A stretch of 64,000 nt of DNA from Portulaca oleracea (lineage: Eukaryota > Streptophyta > Magnoliopsida > Caryophyllales > Portulacaceae): positions 441,501-505,500 of the forward strand of contig CM055875.1 of assembly GCA_029582165.1 (NCBI GenBank), read 5' to 3'. Made by a program: the position numbers and the translations under genes. The number at the start of each line of letters is the position of its first letter. Within the stretch, counting starts at the first letter, position 1. Shown piece after piece: positions 1 through 12,944 of this stretch. Below the pieces are notes generated by a model. The model did no database searches and was not told where the DNA came from. It saw only the letters and a list, made by a program, of their open reading frames with translations.

Positions 1-461
1 GGAGATGAAGTTGATGTCTCACTGGAAGTTGATGCTGGTTTGGATTTTATGTGATTCTTTTAATATTGATGTAGAACTCTTAAAGAAAAATATATGATGT
101 CTATGGTCAAACATCAAAATCATAGAAATTACAAAAGTATCAGCATTTTGTGATTCTGATTCCACCTTGCTATAAGTAAAATTGCCGAAAATAATTGAAA
201 TCGTTATACAACACTTATTTTGGATTGTAATTCTAGACCCATAAAACCGTGACTGTGATTCAATTATAGCTTATTTCTCCAAGTTAAGTCTAAATATTTT
301 TTTAATTTGTCTTCATGCGAATGTCAGCATACATGTACTTATATATATAGAACAAATTTGAGTATCTAGCGAAAGTTTTATTTTCTTTGGAAAAAGAAAG
401 TAAAAAATTGCGGTCTTTCATGATCTGACATCAGGTTTGCCTGTTTTTCCTGTTCATGCAG
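1..461 (+). other. intron sequence at window start
   Basis: This AT-rich stretch ends in a good acceptor (TTCATGCAG at 453-461) ahead of the first visible exon of the strawberry-notch-like gene. I found no upstream exon of that gene here. A short open stretch at 1-51 is not supported as coding. Confidence 0.6.
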
Positions 462-3400
462 ACTCATTTTCTCAAATCTTGGTGGTGAACGGAGGTTTGC
501 ATCTGTTTTGGCGAAGAGACTACAATCTCTTGGGGCCTTATCACAAGGACACTGCAGGTATGGAATTCCCGTTGATGCTTCTTGTAACTGAATGTCTCCT
601 TACTTGCTGTTTCTCTTTTGCAGGGCTGGGCCTTCGTCAATTGCCTATGACTATGACAGTGTATATGGGCAAAGAGCTTTGTTAGCGATGTATAGGGGCA
701 TTATGGAGCAGGTTTTGGGCTTTAGTCATTGATATGCCATATAAGTTTATGTTGGCTCTTTTGTTTGGTTTAATACTTTGTTTCATGTTAAACTACTTGC
801 TTCTCCTTAAATACAGGATCCCTTACTGGTTATGCCTCCTGGGTGTTCTGAAAATTCGAAATCAATGCAAGATTTCATTGCCACAGCAAAAGCTGCTCTG
901 TTTTCTGTTGGCATCGTTAGGGAACCAGGTTTAGGCTTTTATTTTGTTTTATTGTATTTTTATTATTAAAATCTTTTTTTTTAATTACCCATGTTAATCT
1001 TTGTCCTTTCACCTCCTCCTAACATCTCTTTTTTTCTTTTTGTTACTGATGTTAATCTCTGTCCTTTCATTCATGTGACAGTCCTATCCCGTACTTGAAA
1101 TTGTTGCATTGCCATTGTTCTCTTAGAGTCTATCAGCATTGAAAACAGGGCTATAATAACTATGAGACATTTTTTTTTTAGATGAGTAATAAAAAGATTG
1201 CATTAGATAGACACCAAGGGCATGCTAAGTGCTGACCATGTACAGGAACTCAAGTTGCAATGCTTGATACCTTCTAAAAAATACATAAACTCACGTTGCT
1301 TCCCCAATGAAGCACTTTGCTCGCCTTAAACTATCCAAATTTTCAAAATGGAAGCTTGAATTTTGAAAGGGAAAGGCTTTATCCTCAAAGATCAAGTGAT
1401 TCTTCTCTTTCCAAGTACACCAAATTGCCAAAGGAATCATGTGCCGAACACCTTTAACCTAGACCATCTTCTTCTCCTCCAGGTTACTACTACAAGTCTA
1501 CAACTTTTGACTAAAGAAAGTTGAACCAAACTAACACACCATCGAGGAACAAGAAAAATGTCAAAGAGACAAACCTAAAAGAAATAAGTAAATGGTCTAT
1601 TTCACTCTTCCTCCTCAAGGCATATGTAACGCCTACAAGGACCACTAAATTTCTTCTTTTGCGGATATCGTCAGCAGGGTTTTTGCCCCTTTAATATGGC
1701 CCTAACAAACAAAGACACTTTTGTTGGCTCTTTAGAATTCCCAATTTTGCATTAGCTATAAAAGGAAGACATATATCATCATCAAAATGTGTGGCAGAAA
1801 CTCTTAAAAGTGAAAGCACTTTGGTCAAGGCCACATAATACGATCAGCTCCCTCACAACAAACGTTCATCTTAACCAACAGTTGCCAAAACATCATGCAC
1901 GCTCTTCCCAACCATTGGGACTTTGGAAAAAGTGACATTTCCATGTCTTTTAGGACACCATTCCAAGTGACCACTTCTTGCAAGATATGCTGTAGCTTCT
2001 TTAAGAAGCACCATCCCTAAGAGGTCAGAAAATTGCATTTAAAAGGTTGGCCCCACACCTGTCGTCATGCCAAAAGAGCACCCATGGTCCATTCTTTACT
2101 TCAAAATGCACCAAGGATTTGAAATGTTGCAAACCTTGTAAGACAAGACTTCCGAGTTTGAACGACCCACTCCATGAGCGTAGGGACTTTTCTTGGTCTA
2201 CCAGCCTGTGTTATCCACCCTATATTTTTCAATGATCACGTTCTTCCATGGGGTATTTGCATCTGTTGTGAAACATTGTATCCACTTGGATTTAAGGTCT
2301 TCAATCATATGCCTAAGAGGTCTTGTGGCAAGGTCTCCCTCGCACTTAGAAGAAGTAACTTCTCTTCAATTAACCGAATGGAAGCCACTATAATATAATT
2401 CTCCCCAATTGATTGACCACACTAGCTGGGATAGTGAATAGCGTCATGAAATGAAATAAGGAGATTCCATTGAGTACTTTTCAATAAATCTATAACTTTG
2501 GGGCATAGACCTGCATTATCATCTTAGAACATCCCAGTTAGAAACTCGCAAAAACAATCATGATTGACCCATGAGTTATAGATGAAATTACCAAGATATA
2601 CATACCTATTGAATAAGAATTTTGTTGCAACTTGCAGTGTAAGTTCCTAGGGCATGTATGCTGTACTAAAAAAAAGAGAGCAGTATTTTGTACACAGGTT
2701 CTAAGATAGATGAGGATGTGAGGTAGTTAAGAAATTATTGTTTGGCTTGGGCTAGTTGTTTTATTTCATTGTAATGGAACTAATGGATTAATGAATTAGG
2801 ATAGAGGGGAGCGTGCTTCTCGGGAACCTTGGCACAGGTTCGGAGTTGGTCAAAACTGTTCTGGTTTCTGCTTACTAATAAAAGAGGGATAGGTTCCAAA
2901 CTTCCAATCCCAATTCCAAGAAAATGTAACTGGAATAAGTTTAAGAGAAAGAGAAAGGACAAGTTTTCGATACATTTTTGTTTATATTTTTTTCCCCTTT
3001 TGACTTCACCTACAAAGACAACTATTCAAGGTGACTCTTCAAGGTGACGCCCGTGACCGATGTAATTCCAGGAGAAATCTTAGGGTTGTAACTAACTTTG
3101 TTAGGAGTGTTTGTCACTCAGTTGTCTTAGACGAAGGGATTTCATCTTGATGACGCGACATTCAACAAGTTAAATGTCCTTTGTATGTTCTTAAACATAT
3201 CCTCCGGTTTTGCTTGGGTGTTAAGGTTGTTAGAATCAGGATCCTAACTCGGATCCATGGGGTAGTTAGGATCGGACTTAACCCACGTAGGATCATGGAT
3301 CGGAATGTACATAGTAGAATCGCATCAAGGATTTTAGATCATAAAATCGTAGGATCATAGATCTGGATCAGGATTTTAATAACTATGGTTGTAACTTTTA

Positions 3401-6400
3401 ATGAAGGTCTTGGTGTTCCGCGTTTTGTAATCTGATTTAAGTGCTGCTAAACTATAACAAAACTTGAGACAATTAATTTGTTTTTTCCTTAAAACAATGT
3501 TGACTTCAGTGTGTTTCCTTCTGTAGGTTGTGGAGAATCTAGAAAGGGATCTGGCCATGTAATAGACTCGGATATGAATGATGTTGGCTGTTTTCTTAGT
3601 AGGTTGCTAGGATTGCCTCCTGAGATACAGAATATGTATGTACTGCATAATTGTTGTTGGTGTCGCCAAGATAGGTTTATTCGGATTTGACTATGATATA
3701 TATCTGATGCAGGATTTTCGAGTTATACATCAGCATTCTTGATGCGAATGTTCAAACTGTGAGAACCGAAGGGAACCTGGATCCTAGGATTGTTGACATA
3801 AGAGCTAACACTGTTGAACTTCACGGGAAACCAAAGGTCTGTTTTCTCTTTTATCCACTAGAAGTTTTATGCTTTAATCTGTATTTGAGTTTGATATATT
3901 TTTTCTAGCAGACTGTACATGTAGATCACATGTCGGGTGCATCAACGGTGCTGTTTACATTCATTTTGGATCAGGGGACCCCATGGGAGGTAATTTAGTA
4001 ATGTCAAACGGCACACTTACATATTTTTTAAAAAACATGGCTACTGTTGACGCCCTGGTTGCTTCATTTGTGTAGCTTGCTTCTGCCTTGTACAATGAGA
4101 AGCAAAATGGGGGTCTTGGTTCAGCAGATGGATTTTATGAGTCCCAGAGAGAATGGTTGGGAAGGCGCCATTTGCTTTTGGCCTTGGAACGGTATATGCT
4201 TTGCTTGGCTTTTCCTTGATATGGTTTTTGCTTGATTAATCAGTTTGCAGAGCTGGTTTATGAAGCAATTGAGTGGCAATTCTGTCAGTGGGACTAGTTA
4301 TGATCCAGCTACATGAAGTGGAAATGTGAATAATATTGTATTGTCTAACTCCTTTTGGCTTCTGTGTTGTACTAATGTATTGACTGTTCTACTTTTAAGA
4401 AATACACGGCTCATGTTTGTTTGTATTTATTCAGTTTAGTCTAATGTATAGATGGTGGTCATACTATATTCTTGAAATTGAATAGCCTTTTTATGTCTTT
4501 GGGTTCTTTATTTCAGCCCAACCACTGGCATGCTTAAGATAGTTCGTCCTGCTGTTGGGGAGGCTGTAAGGGAAATGCCTTTCGCTGAGCTTAGAGACAA
4601 GTATAGAATGATAACATCTTTAGAGGAGGCCCGCAACCAATGGGAAGATGAATATGAAGTTTCATCCAGACAGGTGAAATGAATTTAACTCATTTTTCTT
4701 GGATTGGAAAAACTTAAATCATTTTTGTATAGGTGCAATGCTTCAACTGCTCCATTCTGATAAGCAATGCTCTTGGGCAAAACCTATAGGCCTTGGTTTC
4801 ATATGGAAAAAGAATTACCTTACCTTCAAAATGCTCTAAATTTATTTCTGAATATAATCAAGGTCTGCTTAATTGCACAAGTGGTTTTAATAAAAAGCTC
4901 AAAGTTCTGTTTAGGGAGTTAAGGCATGGCTAATGCATTTTCAGGAGTATTTTGTATTTATGGATAGTATTTGGAAGAGAGCCAGAGGGCATGTTGGGTT
5001 TTTGTTTTTTGGTCTGTGCCCTTTTATAGATGGTACCCAACTAATGACTAAAAGGTCCTTCACTTTTAGTGAAATGATTTGAAGGCCCCTAAATTTGGAA
5101 ATATATATGGAGGTTCCCCCACTTTTCAATAACTAATTGCTAGGTCCTTTGTCTTGTGTACTTGACCAAAAAGTTTTCAAATTTTCTGAAAATAAAACCC
5201 AAATGTGGTACGATTGTTAACTATTCTAATTTTAGGGAGTGTTTGAAATGGAGCACTCTTTGACAACTAATAATATCACTAGTTATCACTTCCTACTGCA
5301 AACCATAATCACTGATCAAGTTTGTTATCTTTTAAGGGTGGTGGAACTTTAATCAGCAAATTACAATATCTAAAGACAAGGTACAATTGAATAACATTCC
5401 CTACTAGAAACTTCTTGTAATGAAAGTTTGAAAACGGTAATATTAATGTGGAAAGATTTGAAGAGAACTTAAACTTCTAAGGTTGTCAAAGATATACTTG
5501 CTCATACAATGAGATGGTGACTTACTATTTCTCAACAATGTCAAATGAAAATGGACCTTTATTAATACTAAATCATAAACCAATACAACTGGATATAGTA
5601 ACTTTTTATTTGCTTTCTATAAAAAATGAGAACTTGAATAATGTTGGGATTGATTTTTAAATAATGTTGGCATTGAATAGTGTTTATTTGCTTTCTCAAC
5701 GATGTCAAATGAAACTCAAACATGTGGTGGATACTATTTTTAGGCCCCCATCTGTGTAGAATATGTTGTATAGTGCCCTATAAGTTAACAAATTGCTAGG
5801 GGACAAATCCGTTGATTTGAACATGTTTCCAGCAAGGTTACCTGGCTTACTGAAATGCCTCTCATTTTTCGATGCTCGTAGACAATAAACACCTTCAAGC
5901 AACTTTCCACCAAAACATCGCCTAAAACATGTTCAAGTTACTAGATTTGTCTTTTTAACAATTGTTAACTGAAATTATGGGCCACTTTAAAACATATTCT
6001 AAAAACATGTTCAAGTTACTAGATTTTTAAAATATGGTCGTTGTTTTGAAACCTGAGGGTGCAAGCTCTAATAAGTGAAGGGTGCCTATAATTGTTCCCA
6101 AAAGGTGACGGTCCTTTTTATTGTTGGGTAAAAAGGTAGGGTCTTTATGCAATTAATTAATACCCATCAGTATCAATTTAGTAAAATTCTACGTTAAACT
6201 TCTCTTCTTTGAACAAATATCCCAAAAGTTTTCTTTGGACATATTGCATCATTTCTTACTCCAACGAAACTCAGTCACACTCAGTTGTCTATGGTCTATC
6301 GGAAGTGGGTTCTTTCAAACAAGTATGTCCTTCACAAAAGTGATAACATGTGTTGGTTTTAATGGAGATTATTCATTCCCTCTGAAAAGCTGTTGGAGGA

Positions 6401-9400
6401 GGGGGATTTTTGTGTCTTTTCAAGGCTTGAAGCTCTAACTTTTTGAGAACTTTGTATACTTTGATTCAAGTGCTCAGTCACCAGGAATTTGTGTCTCTTC
6501 TTGTATTATGCACGGAAACTTGGATGCACATTGTTTTTTTGTACTTGCGTGGGTGCTTTCCTCTTGGTATTTTATCAAACGTCCCCTCTTTTCCCCCTCT
6601 AACAAAATAAACAGAACTGAAAATTGTGTTAGCATATTAAAAATGCAGAGCTATCCATCTTTTACTTGAAATTATATGTACTGTCAGAAATTGAGGATAT
6701 ATTTACGTGTCTAATATTAGACTGAAGAAGTTTATGAATTAAGTGCATTAATCAGATTAAGTATATAGCTTAATAGCCAAATAAAGACTCAAAGCATATA
6801 TACCTTGTTTGGATTCCCACTATCTTACGAAGCAAAGCTTAGCATTTTTGTTTGTGATCAGTGTATGCATGGTCCCGAATGCAAGGTTGGTAGCTACTGC
6901 AATGTTGGCAGGAGACTGCAAGAAGTTAATGTCTTGGGTGGTCCGATCCTTCCCATATGGAAAACAGTTGAGAGAGCATTGTCGAAACAGGTATCTTGAC
7001 ATCAAATTTTTCGTTTGAGCTCTACCCATTTTAGCAATATTGGTTTGGAAACTAAGCAGTGTCTGAAAGCCTGAATCCGTCAAATACGCATATCTGGGCA
7101 GGAGTCGAGCATTAACTTCCAAATATTGTATGTTATTTTATATTCATTCTGTAAATCTTCACGAATAACGATCATTTTTTTTAATACATTTCCGGAGTCT
7201 GAAATGTATTCTCCAGAACTTAAGCATGATAACAGGGTGTCCCAATATGGGTTTTTCTCTTGTATGCTGTTTTTGGTGGAAGAACTATTATCACTTTAGT
7301 TGAAATCTGATGCATCGTTATTTCAATTAGGAGAAATATGAATTTCTTGAAGCTTATAGAACAGGTACAGTAAACTATATCTGCATGCCAAGGAATCGTG
7401 CTGTAATTTAACTGCTGCTCAGCAGTCAGCACCATTTGTTTTTTGTTTTTTTAAAATTTTTACATTCAGGGAGAACCCAGTAGGCCAGTCAGCACATGTT
7501 ACTGCTATATTTCCTCGTTTTTGTTGCATTACTACCTAGAAGGCAAACAAATGTTTGATTTTGCTGTTTTCTATCATGCACTTAGATATGTGTGAATCTT
7601 ATTACACTATGTTCACTGACAGTTTTTGTGAGAAACCTTAGGAGTCCTGATTAACAATTGACAGCATTTATGGTGTTCCAGTGCTTGACCCATACTTGCC
7701 AAATGGTCAAAGTTAATCAATATACTGATCATATATCCTGCCATTGCTTTGAGTTGCCCATCTCCGGAGCGGATCCATATTTTTGATCCAATGATAATGC
7801 TCAACCTAGCCAGTCTTGATAAGAAGAGAGTTCCTACTTTTGGAGTTGATTTGAATAGCCTATGAATCAAGAGTTACTAGACTGGTGGAAAGCTATTATT
7901 TAGTCCTTGCCACCCTAGGCATGGTCCTGACAACAGGACTGACTGGCCACTCCAATTTTTTGGATGGCAAAGCGGGGAGTCACTTTACACACCCATCTGG
8001 ATGTTTTAGGAAAAACCATTTAGCTGTTGAACTCATCAAACCCTGTTAAAACCCATCAATGCAAGCCCAGCGCGTGAACTTTGCATCCATTGAAACTAGG
8101 TTTGAGCCAGATTACCTAAAGAAAACGGGAGTATTTTTTTTGGGAGGGGGGGGGGGGGGTTGAAGGGGAAGCAAGCTTGTTGTTATGGTACAGCTGTCTT
8201 ATCTGGCCTCCAATGATATTGTTGTCAGTCTTGCCTCACTTCATTGATCCAACCACGAAATGTGGGAGGAGACAAACATGTTTATATCCTTCTGATTGGG
8301 AGTTAGAGAGAGAAGACAAGGACTATAGTCTGACTCTGAGATTGATATGAGGAATAGATGAGAGGCTTCAAAATTAAAATTGTGAAATAGTTGGGCAGAA
8401 GGCGATGCAACTAACGTAGCATCTAGGGTTTCTTCTAATTATCCTGCTACAAGAACTATTTTCCCCCTTTTCATTAAGTATTTAATGTTTGAGGGGCTTG
8501 AGGTATGCTTCGGCTGGCTTGATTTCGTGTTTATTGCAAAATGAACCTTCGTTTTTCGCATAAATGTGCCGACTCAAGGTTCATAATGCTGCCTTCATCC
8601 CATAATAGTTCACTTTAACTAACTTTGTTGCCCCATAATACTTTTCACTTTATATTCCAATACAACTTTTTTCAATTAACTACTTTTTTGTTAATTTTTC
8701 TGACACAAAGATAGAAAACGTGAGATAGATATACAAGTAATTTAGTACTAATGTTTCACAACTTTTTATGCAACACAATACTTAACTAACTTTTTATAGG
8801 TTTTCTAAATTTTGGCTAAAAGGTCGAGTAATATGGGATGGAGGTAGTATTTACTTTATTTTGATTTTAGTAGTTATGCATATAATCGCTTTTGATTAAC
8901 ATGCTTTATGTATATAAAAACCAATACTCTTAAATCCTACTGCTTGATGGAAAAGAAGCAAAGAAGGTTTAATAAGGCATTTTGCCTCAGTACATAACTC
9001 TCTAAGTTGAAAAAAATAATCTTTTTCAACTATTCAGATTATGGACATATCATGCTTTAAGTATATAAATTTGATAAAATACAATCAAATAATAATAAAT
9101 ATAATAAGATGAATATTTATTAAACGCCTGGTCGTCGGGTCCAAATCTAGCATAAACAGTCCAACAGGTTTACCCGTTGACCCACTAGGCTGATCATATC
9201 ACCTGTTCGGTTCTCTAAACCTTGGCCCTGGGTGAATATTACTAATACTAGTTCCATAATATGCCAAAACATTGCTCTTCCATTGCAGCATGTGATTCGA
9301 CATTATCTTTTCTTAAATTGTCTACTGAGAGGCATTCTCTGCTATATATGTACCGAAGAAGCTCTGACTCTGCTACTGCAACCTACAGGTTCGCCACAGC

Positions 9401-11961
9401 CGCAGGCAAATTCGTGTTGTGCGGATAGAGACAACTACCGGTCGACAACAAACTGTGGGGTTATTGATTCCAAATGCTGCTGTTGAAGATATGCTTCAAG
9501 GTCTTTTCTGCCCTCCCCTTCTCTGCCACTTCAATAAAACTGAAACCGAAAATGAAAAGAGATCCCCCCCTTCCCCGTGTCCAAAAGAAGGCACTCTGGT
9601 CAATATCCAGCACTCTTATATGAAACTAACAAGTGATTGTGTTAATCAAGCACTTTGGCTCACGAGGCAAAGCACCCCTCGGCATTTGCCACCGTAGCAC
9701 TTTTTTTGAGAAAGGATGTCCTTTGGGCAGAAGCCCTCTTCTACAACGGGAAGCCTGACCCAAAGACAAACAATTTTGGCTCTCCCTCATGGAGCCCCTA
9801 TTAAGGGTATGGATCAAACCCAACTTCCCGAAGCACGACTGAAACCAGAAAAAATCTAAAATGCTCATCCAAAGATCTCCCGTAAGTGGGACAACTATTC
9901 AAATCTGTGAATGGATCCAGTACCTTCCTCCACCCTTTTCCATTTCTAAAAAGTAACTAAATAATTGGCAGTTTAAAAAAATCACTAGATGTGGAATCAA
10001 AAGGAAGGGAAAGAAAACCCACCTGAGTCGAACACCGGAAAGTTAGGTGATGCCTTACATGAAGGGTGGCTTGAAGAGAGAGAAAAGTAGAATGTGCCTT
10101 TGAGGCGAAAAGACAAAAGTGAAAATGGTTCGCTTGAAGGACGCTGAAAGGTCGAAAAACATGGAAATGGCTGGCTCAAAAATTGATGGCCTCACAGGAG
10201 TCCTATCTTATAGCATAGATGTGTGAGACTGAGCTGCATATGAATGAGCCAATCACCCTCATCAATAATCAAAGACCTTTATTTTATTTATGGTAAATTG
10301 GACATAAGTAATCCAGCTTTTGGGGCTATTGCACGAAAATAATACCATTATCTATTGTTGTGACATAAATAATATGACTTTAGAGTTTAGTCTTCTTTAC
10401 ATGCTTTTACCGAGTTTCTTGAACTTTGACTCTCTAGATAGTGATTTTGGGCATGTGGATGTGTACAGCGTACTCACTGAATAGGGTTGGTATATTTTCA
10501 TACAATAGCACCAAAGGCTAGATTAATTATGCCCACTTTACCTTTGTTTATTTTTTACCTTGTGGATCATCTTTTACATTGAACATAGATAATGTTTTGC
10601 TGCTTCCACTCTCAAAACTCAAACCCAACTTCAATTCAAATCGTACAAGCTACAATTGACTTACCATATGCTTTTAAATTGCAGCAGTTCAAATCACCAG
10701 GAGAAAGGGGGAGAAAAAGATTATAGTGAGGAAATTGTTGTTGGAATCACGAAAATCAACTCAAACTTCAAACAAATTTGAAAGAAATAAAATTAGGCAA
10801 TTACTTTGTGCGCACAGGCACCTCATATACTTTGTAAGGAGTAAATATTTGAAATTTTAAGCATGATCTTCCCAAATCAGAACCCAGAAAAAAAAATCTA
10901 GAATTCAAGAGTTGGAGACAGTCATTTCTTAATTGTAGCATTTTTATTTTTATTTTTTTGTTTTGTGATTTTTAAACTATTGTAGCCTTGTTTTGGTTGA
11001 TTGAACAAGCTAATAACATCTCTTAATGAATCAAATTTCTACAGCCGGTAGTGTGGCATTTGTTAGCTTCAACAAAAGGGTTAGGGGCATTGTCTTGTAA
11101 AAATTGGGTGGCATTTTATTTTGGATAGTTGAGTCCCATTTCAATCCACACACTCAATGCTATGCCCATCAAAGGGGCATTTTTTATTTTTATGATAAAA
11201 CCTTGAAAAATAATATTCACAAATATGTTTAGTATGAAGGTTGGATAATTTTATTACATATAAAAGTAGTAAATGCAGCTTACTAGTAAATCAAGAGATA
11301 AACATAAGTTAATGTTACTGCATGTAGGTACAATGTATAATGATCCGCACAATTTACGTTGCTAAAAGGTCAATCAGAGTTCCTCTAGGTCAACATCATC
11401 GTCCAACACCGCTGTTGCTAGATGGTAGAAGGTTTTCATTGTTTGTAGGAAGATGATGAAGAAAGCATATAAAGCATGCCTTGTACAAATAAAATGTAGT
11501 CCATTTTTGTATGGGGCCATGGGACATGATGGATGGTTTCTTGGCTTTGTTTGATATGAAAGACATGACCTGTGAGTTTATCTTTCTCTATTGTATACAT
11601 GAATAGCTAGCGATGTTTGGCTGAAAGCATCACGAAATCCAAAGTTTGCCCTTAAACCTAAGAAGGTTGGAACCTCCAATTTACTTTTGGTATTGGCAGA
11701 GAATGCTTGTTTGTCAAATTGAGTTTTCGTTGTGAATACTCAATAGTTGTTCCTTACAGTCAACATTAACTCTTGAGGCATCCTTTTAATGAAGTCTTAA
11801 TAGTTATGCCACTTATTATTCTTCTATTTTGTTATGATAATTGATAAAATCTGTGGTGGATGTGGCCCTACAGTTGTAAAGAGGGTTGTCATCTTATTTT
11901 CCAACTGTGACTTGAACATCCTTTTTGGTGTTTGGCAGATTTGGCTGTTGGAAAAGGCTGA
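462..11961 (+). CDS. FGT1: Strawberry notch / FORGETTER1-like protein, C-terminal exons (5' end outside window)
   Basis: Eleven exons join in one frame: 462-557, 624-711, 817-928, 3527-3635, 3713-3836, 3912-3989, 4076-4191, 4517-4673, 6862-6990, 9389-9500, 11939-11961 (1144 nt, 380 residues plus TGA). All introns are GT..AG. I see the conserved strawberry-notch C-terminal region: LGGERRFAS in the first exon, then [52 protein letters not shown] and [13 protein letters not shown], ending in RVVRIETT and [12 protein letters not shown]. In this family the region follows the SNF2-like helicase and PHD parts, which must lie upstream of base 1. The Arabidopsis homologue FORGETTER1 is a nuclear co-regulator of heat-stress memory working with chromatin remodellers. 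That is family knowledge, not visible here. The last exon codes for only seven residues and lacks the longer acidic end I expect from the family. No promoter is in the window. Confidence 0.9.
1168..1500 (-). pseudogene. LINE non-LTR retrotransposon, 3' end relic
   Basis: Lies in a 2.6 kb intron. Read on the minus strand, 1300-1440 translates to [20 protein letters not shown] and on to [11 protein letters not shown], then a stop. This is the Trp-rich WKE(R/K)N tail that follows the zf-RVT domain at the C-terminus of plant LINE ORF2. A run of ten T at about 1171-1180 is the poly(A) tail of a minus-strand copy and marks the 3' end. The 5' extent is unclear: similar weak coding traces may continue to about 2400 but carry many stops. 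Nothing else is recognised from 2400 to 3200. Confidence 0.6.
3225..3390. repeat. GATC-rich dispersed repeat
   Basis: A stretch dense in GGATC, TAGGATC and AGATC words (for example AGGATCCTAAC, GTAGGATCATAGATC) just before an exon acceptor at 3526. A related GATC-containing stretch lies at 18130-18295 beside the foldback element, and both contain a phrase like GA(T/C)TTTAATAA. It looks like a decayed dispersed repeat. No coding sense is visible. Confidence 0.35.
5020..6150. mobile_element. degenerate inverted-repeat (foldback/MULE-like) element in intron
   Basis: The left part (from about 5030: ACCCAACTAATGACTAAAAG, then GTCCTTCAC and AAGGCCCC) is similar to the reverse complement of 6060-6145 (ACCCAACAATAAAAAGGACC, then GTCACC and AGGCACCC). 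The arms are imperfect, about 80-100 bp, roughly 1.1 kb apart, inside the intron 4674-6861. No transposase frame is seen between them. Boundaries and target-site duplication are not resolved. Confidence 0.4.
8589..8847. mobile_element. Stowaway-like MITE
   Basis: The left end CTGCCTTCATCCCATAATAG and the reverse complement of the right end CTACCTCCATCCCATATTAC form about 20 bp terminal inverted repeats close to the Stowaway consensus (CTCCCTCCGTCCCA-type). TA follows the right end and a decayed equivalent precedes the left. It is about 259 bp, AT-rich and non-coding, and lies in the intron 6991-9388. The intron also holds a long poly-G run near 8142-8158. Confidence 0.65.
9501..11938 (+). other. 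last intron of the strawberry-notch-like gene
   Basis: Spans from the donor after [13 protein letters not shown] to the acceptor GGCAG at 11934-11938. I see no supported gene in it. Short open frames at 9997-10179 and elsewhere lack any recognisable motif. Confidence 0.6.
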
Positions 11962-12018
11962 TGCATAAGGCAGTTGGTTGCTGGTTTATTGGCTTCCTAT
12001 CCGACAGCCACTGGTCGC

Positions 12019-12055
12019 ATGTATGTATGTATGTATGTATGTATGTATGCATGTA
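12019..12055. repeat. (ATGT)n microsatellite in the presumed 3' UTR
   Basis: About nine ATGT units, the last ones imperfect (ATGC), lie 58 bp after the stop codon of the strawberry-notch-like gene. From 12056 to 12770 I see only AT-rich sequence. Confidence 0.9.
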
Positions 12056-12775
12056 TCAATTGCTGTGGTTGAAGATTAGCTTAGAATAGACCTGTTCAAA
12101 AATAGGGTGCATCATCTTTTACATAATTAACTAATTGTTGTCAAGTGTTGGTCAAATTATGCAAGGTTAGGCTACTGAGTTGGAGTAACAGGGTTAAACT
12201 GTTTTTTTAGCCCCTCTATAGAAAAAGTCACTTGGCACTGCTGACTAATGGCACATGTTACAAGGAGGATTTAGGATGGATGGTGTGTCCAAGTGTGGAT
12301 AATTAGTATGATTAATTTATCAGGATGCATTAGCCTTGATTTCCAATCTCTGAAAGCAGCATTTGGCTATTATCATCATGTCACAAGTTTTTGACTTTTT
12401 CACCACTGAATTGTGGAACTTGTGCCTTGTTAGAGCATTTAAACTTCTGACTTCATTCTAAAAAGTGGTGTTGGTAAATGTTGCAAATTGCTGTTACCAA
12501 AGTAGAGAGCATGCCAGCAGTAATAAGCGTGTTGGACCATATATTGAATCGCATATTCGCATATCACTAAATACTTCATTATTCTCAACTTGAATAAGCT
12601 CCTCTCCATGTCCATAATCTCGATAGATGAAATTGGCTATTTTTTCTAACTTACATTGTAATGAACTAAAGTAAAATGTTTGATTATATCTCTTCAATCT
12701 CTATTTTTATCCCTATGAAGTAGTAGGTTGTATTAACCAACCCTGATTGACCTGGGCAATTCAATCAACACTTAC

Positions 12776-12944
12776 TGAGAAAAGATTGAAAAACACAAAT
12801 CTTATTGAGAGAATATGTATTTGACACAAGTGTATGAGATACAAGATATGAAGCTATATTTATACAGGAGGAAGGTAAAGGTAGAAATATCAAGATTAGT
12901 TATAACTAATCTTGATGAGCTGGAATAAATCTTTATTCTTCACA
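12776..12944 (-). repeat. 3' LTR of the Copia element
   Basis: 169 bp, TG..CA ends. It differs from the other LTR by an ACAAGAT-type 7 bp duplication and a few substitutions. Confidence 0.93.

Noticed and set aside
2829..3047. Plus-strand ORF of 72 codons in intron
   Set aside because: No motif, intronic and AT-rich; no splice support.
6820..7122. Minus-strand ORF of 100 codons
   Set aside because: It is the shadow of exon 6862-6990 of the strawberry-notch-like gene.
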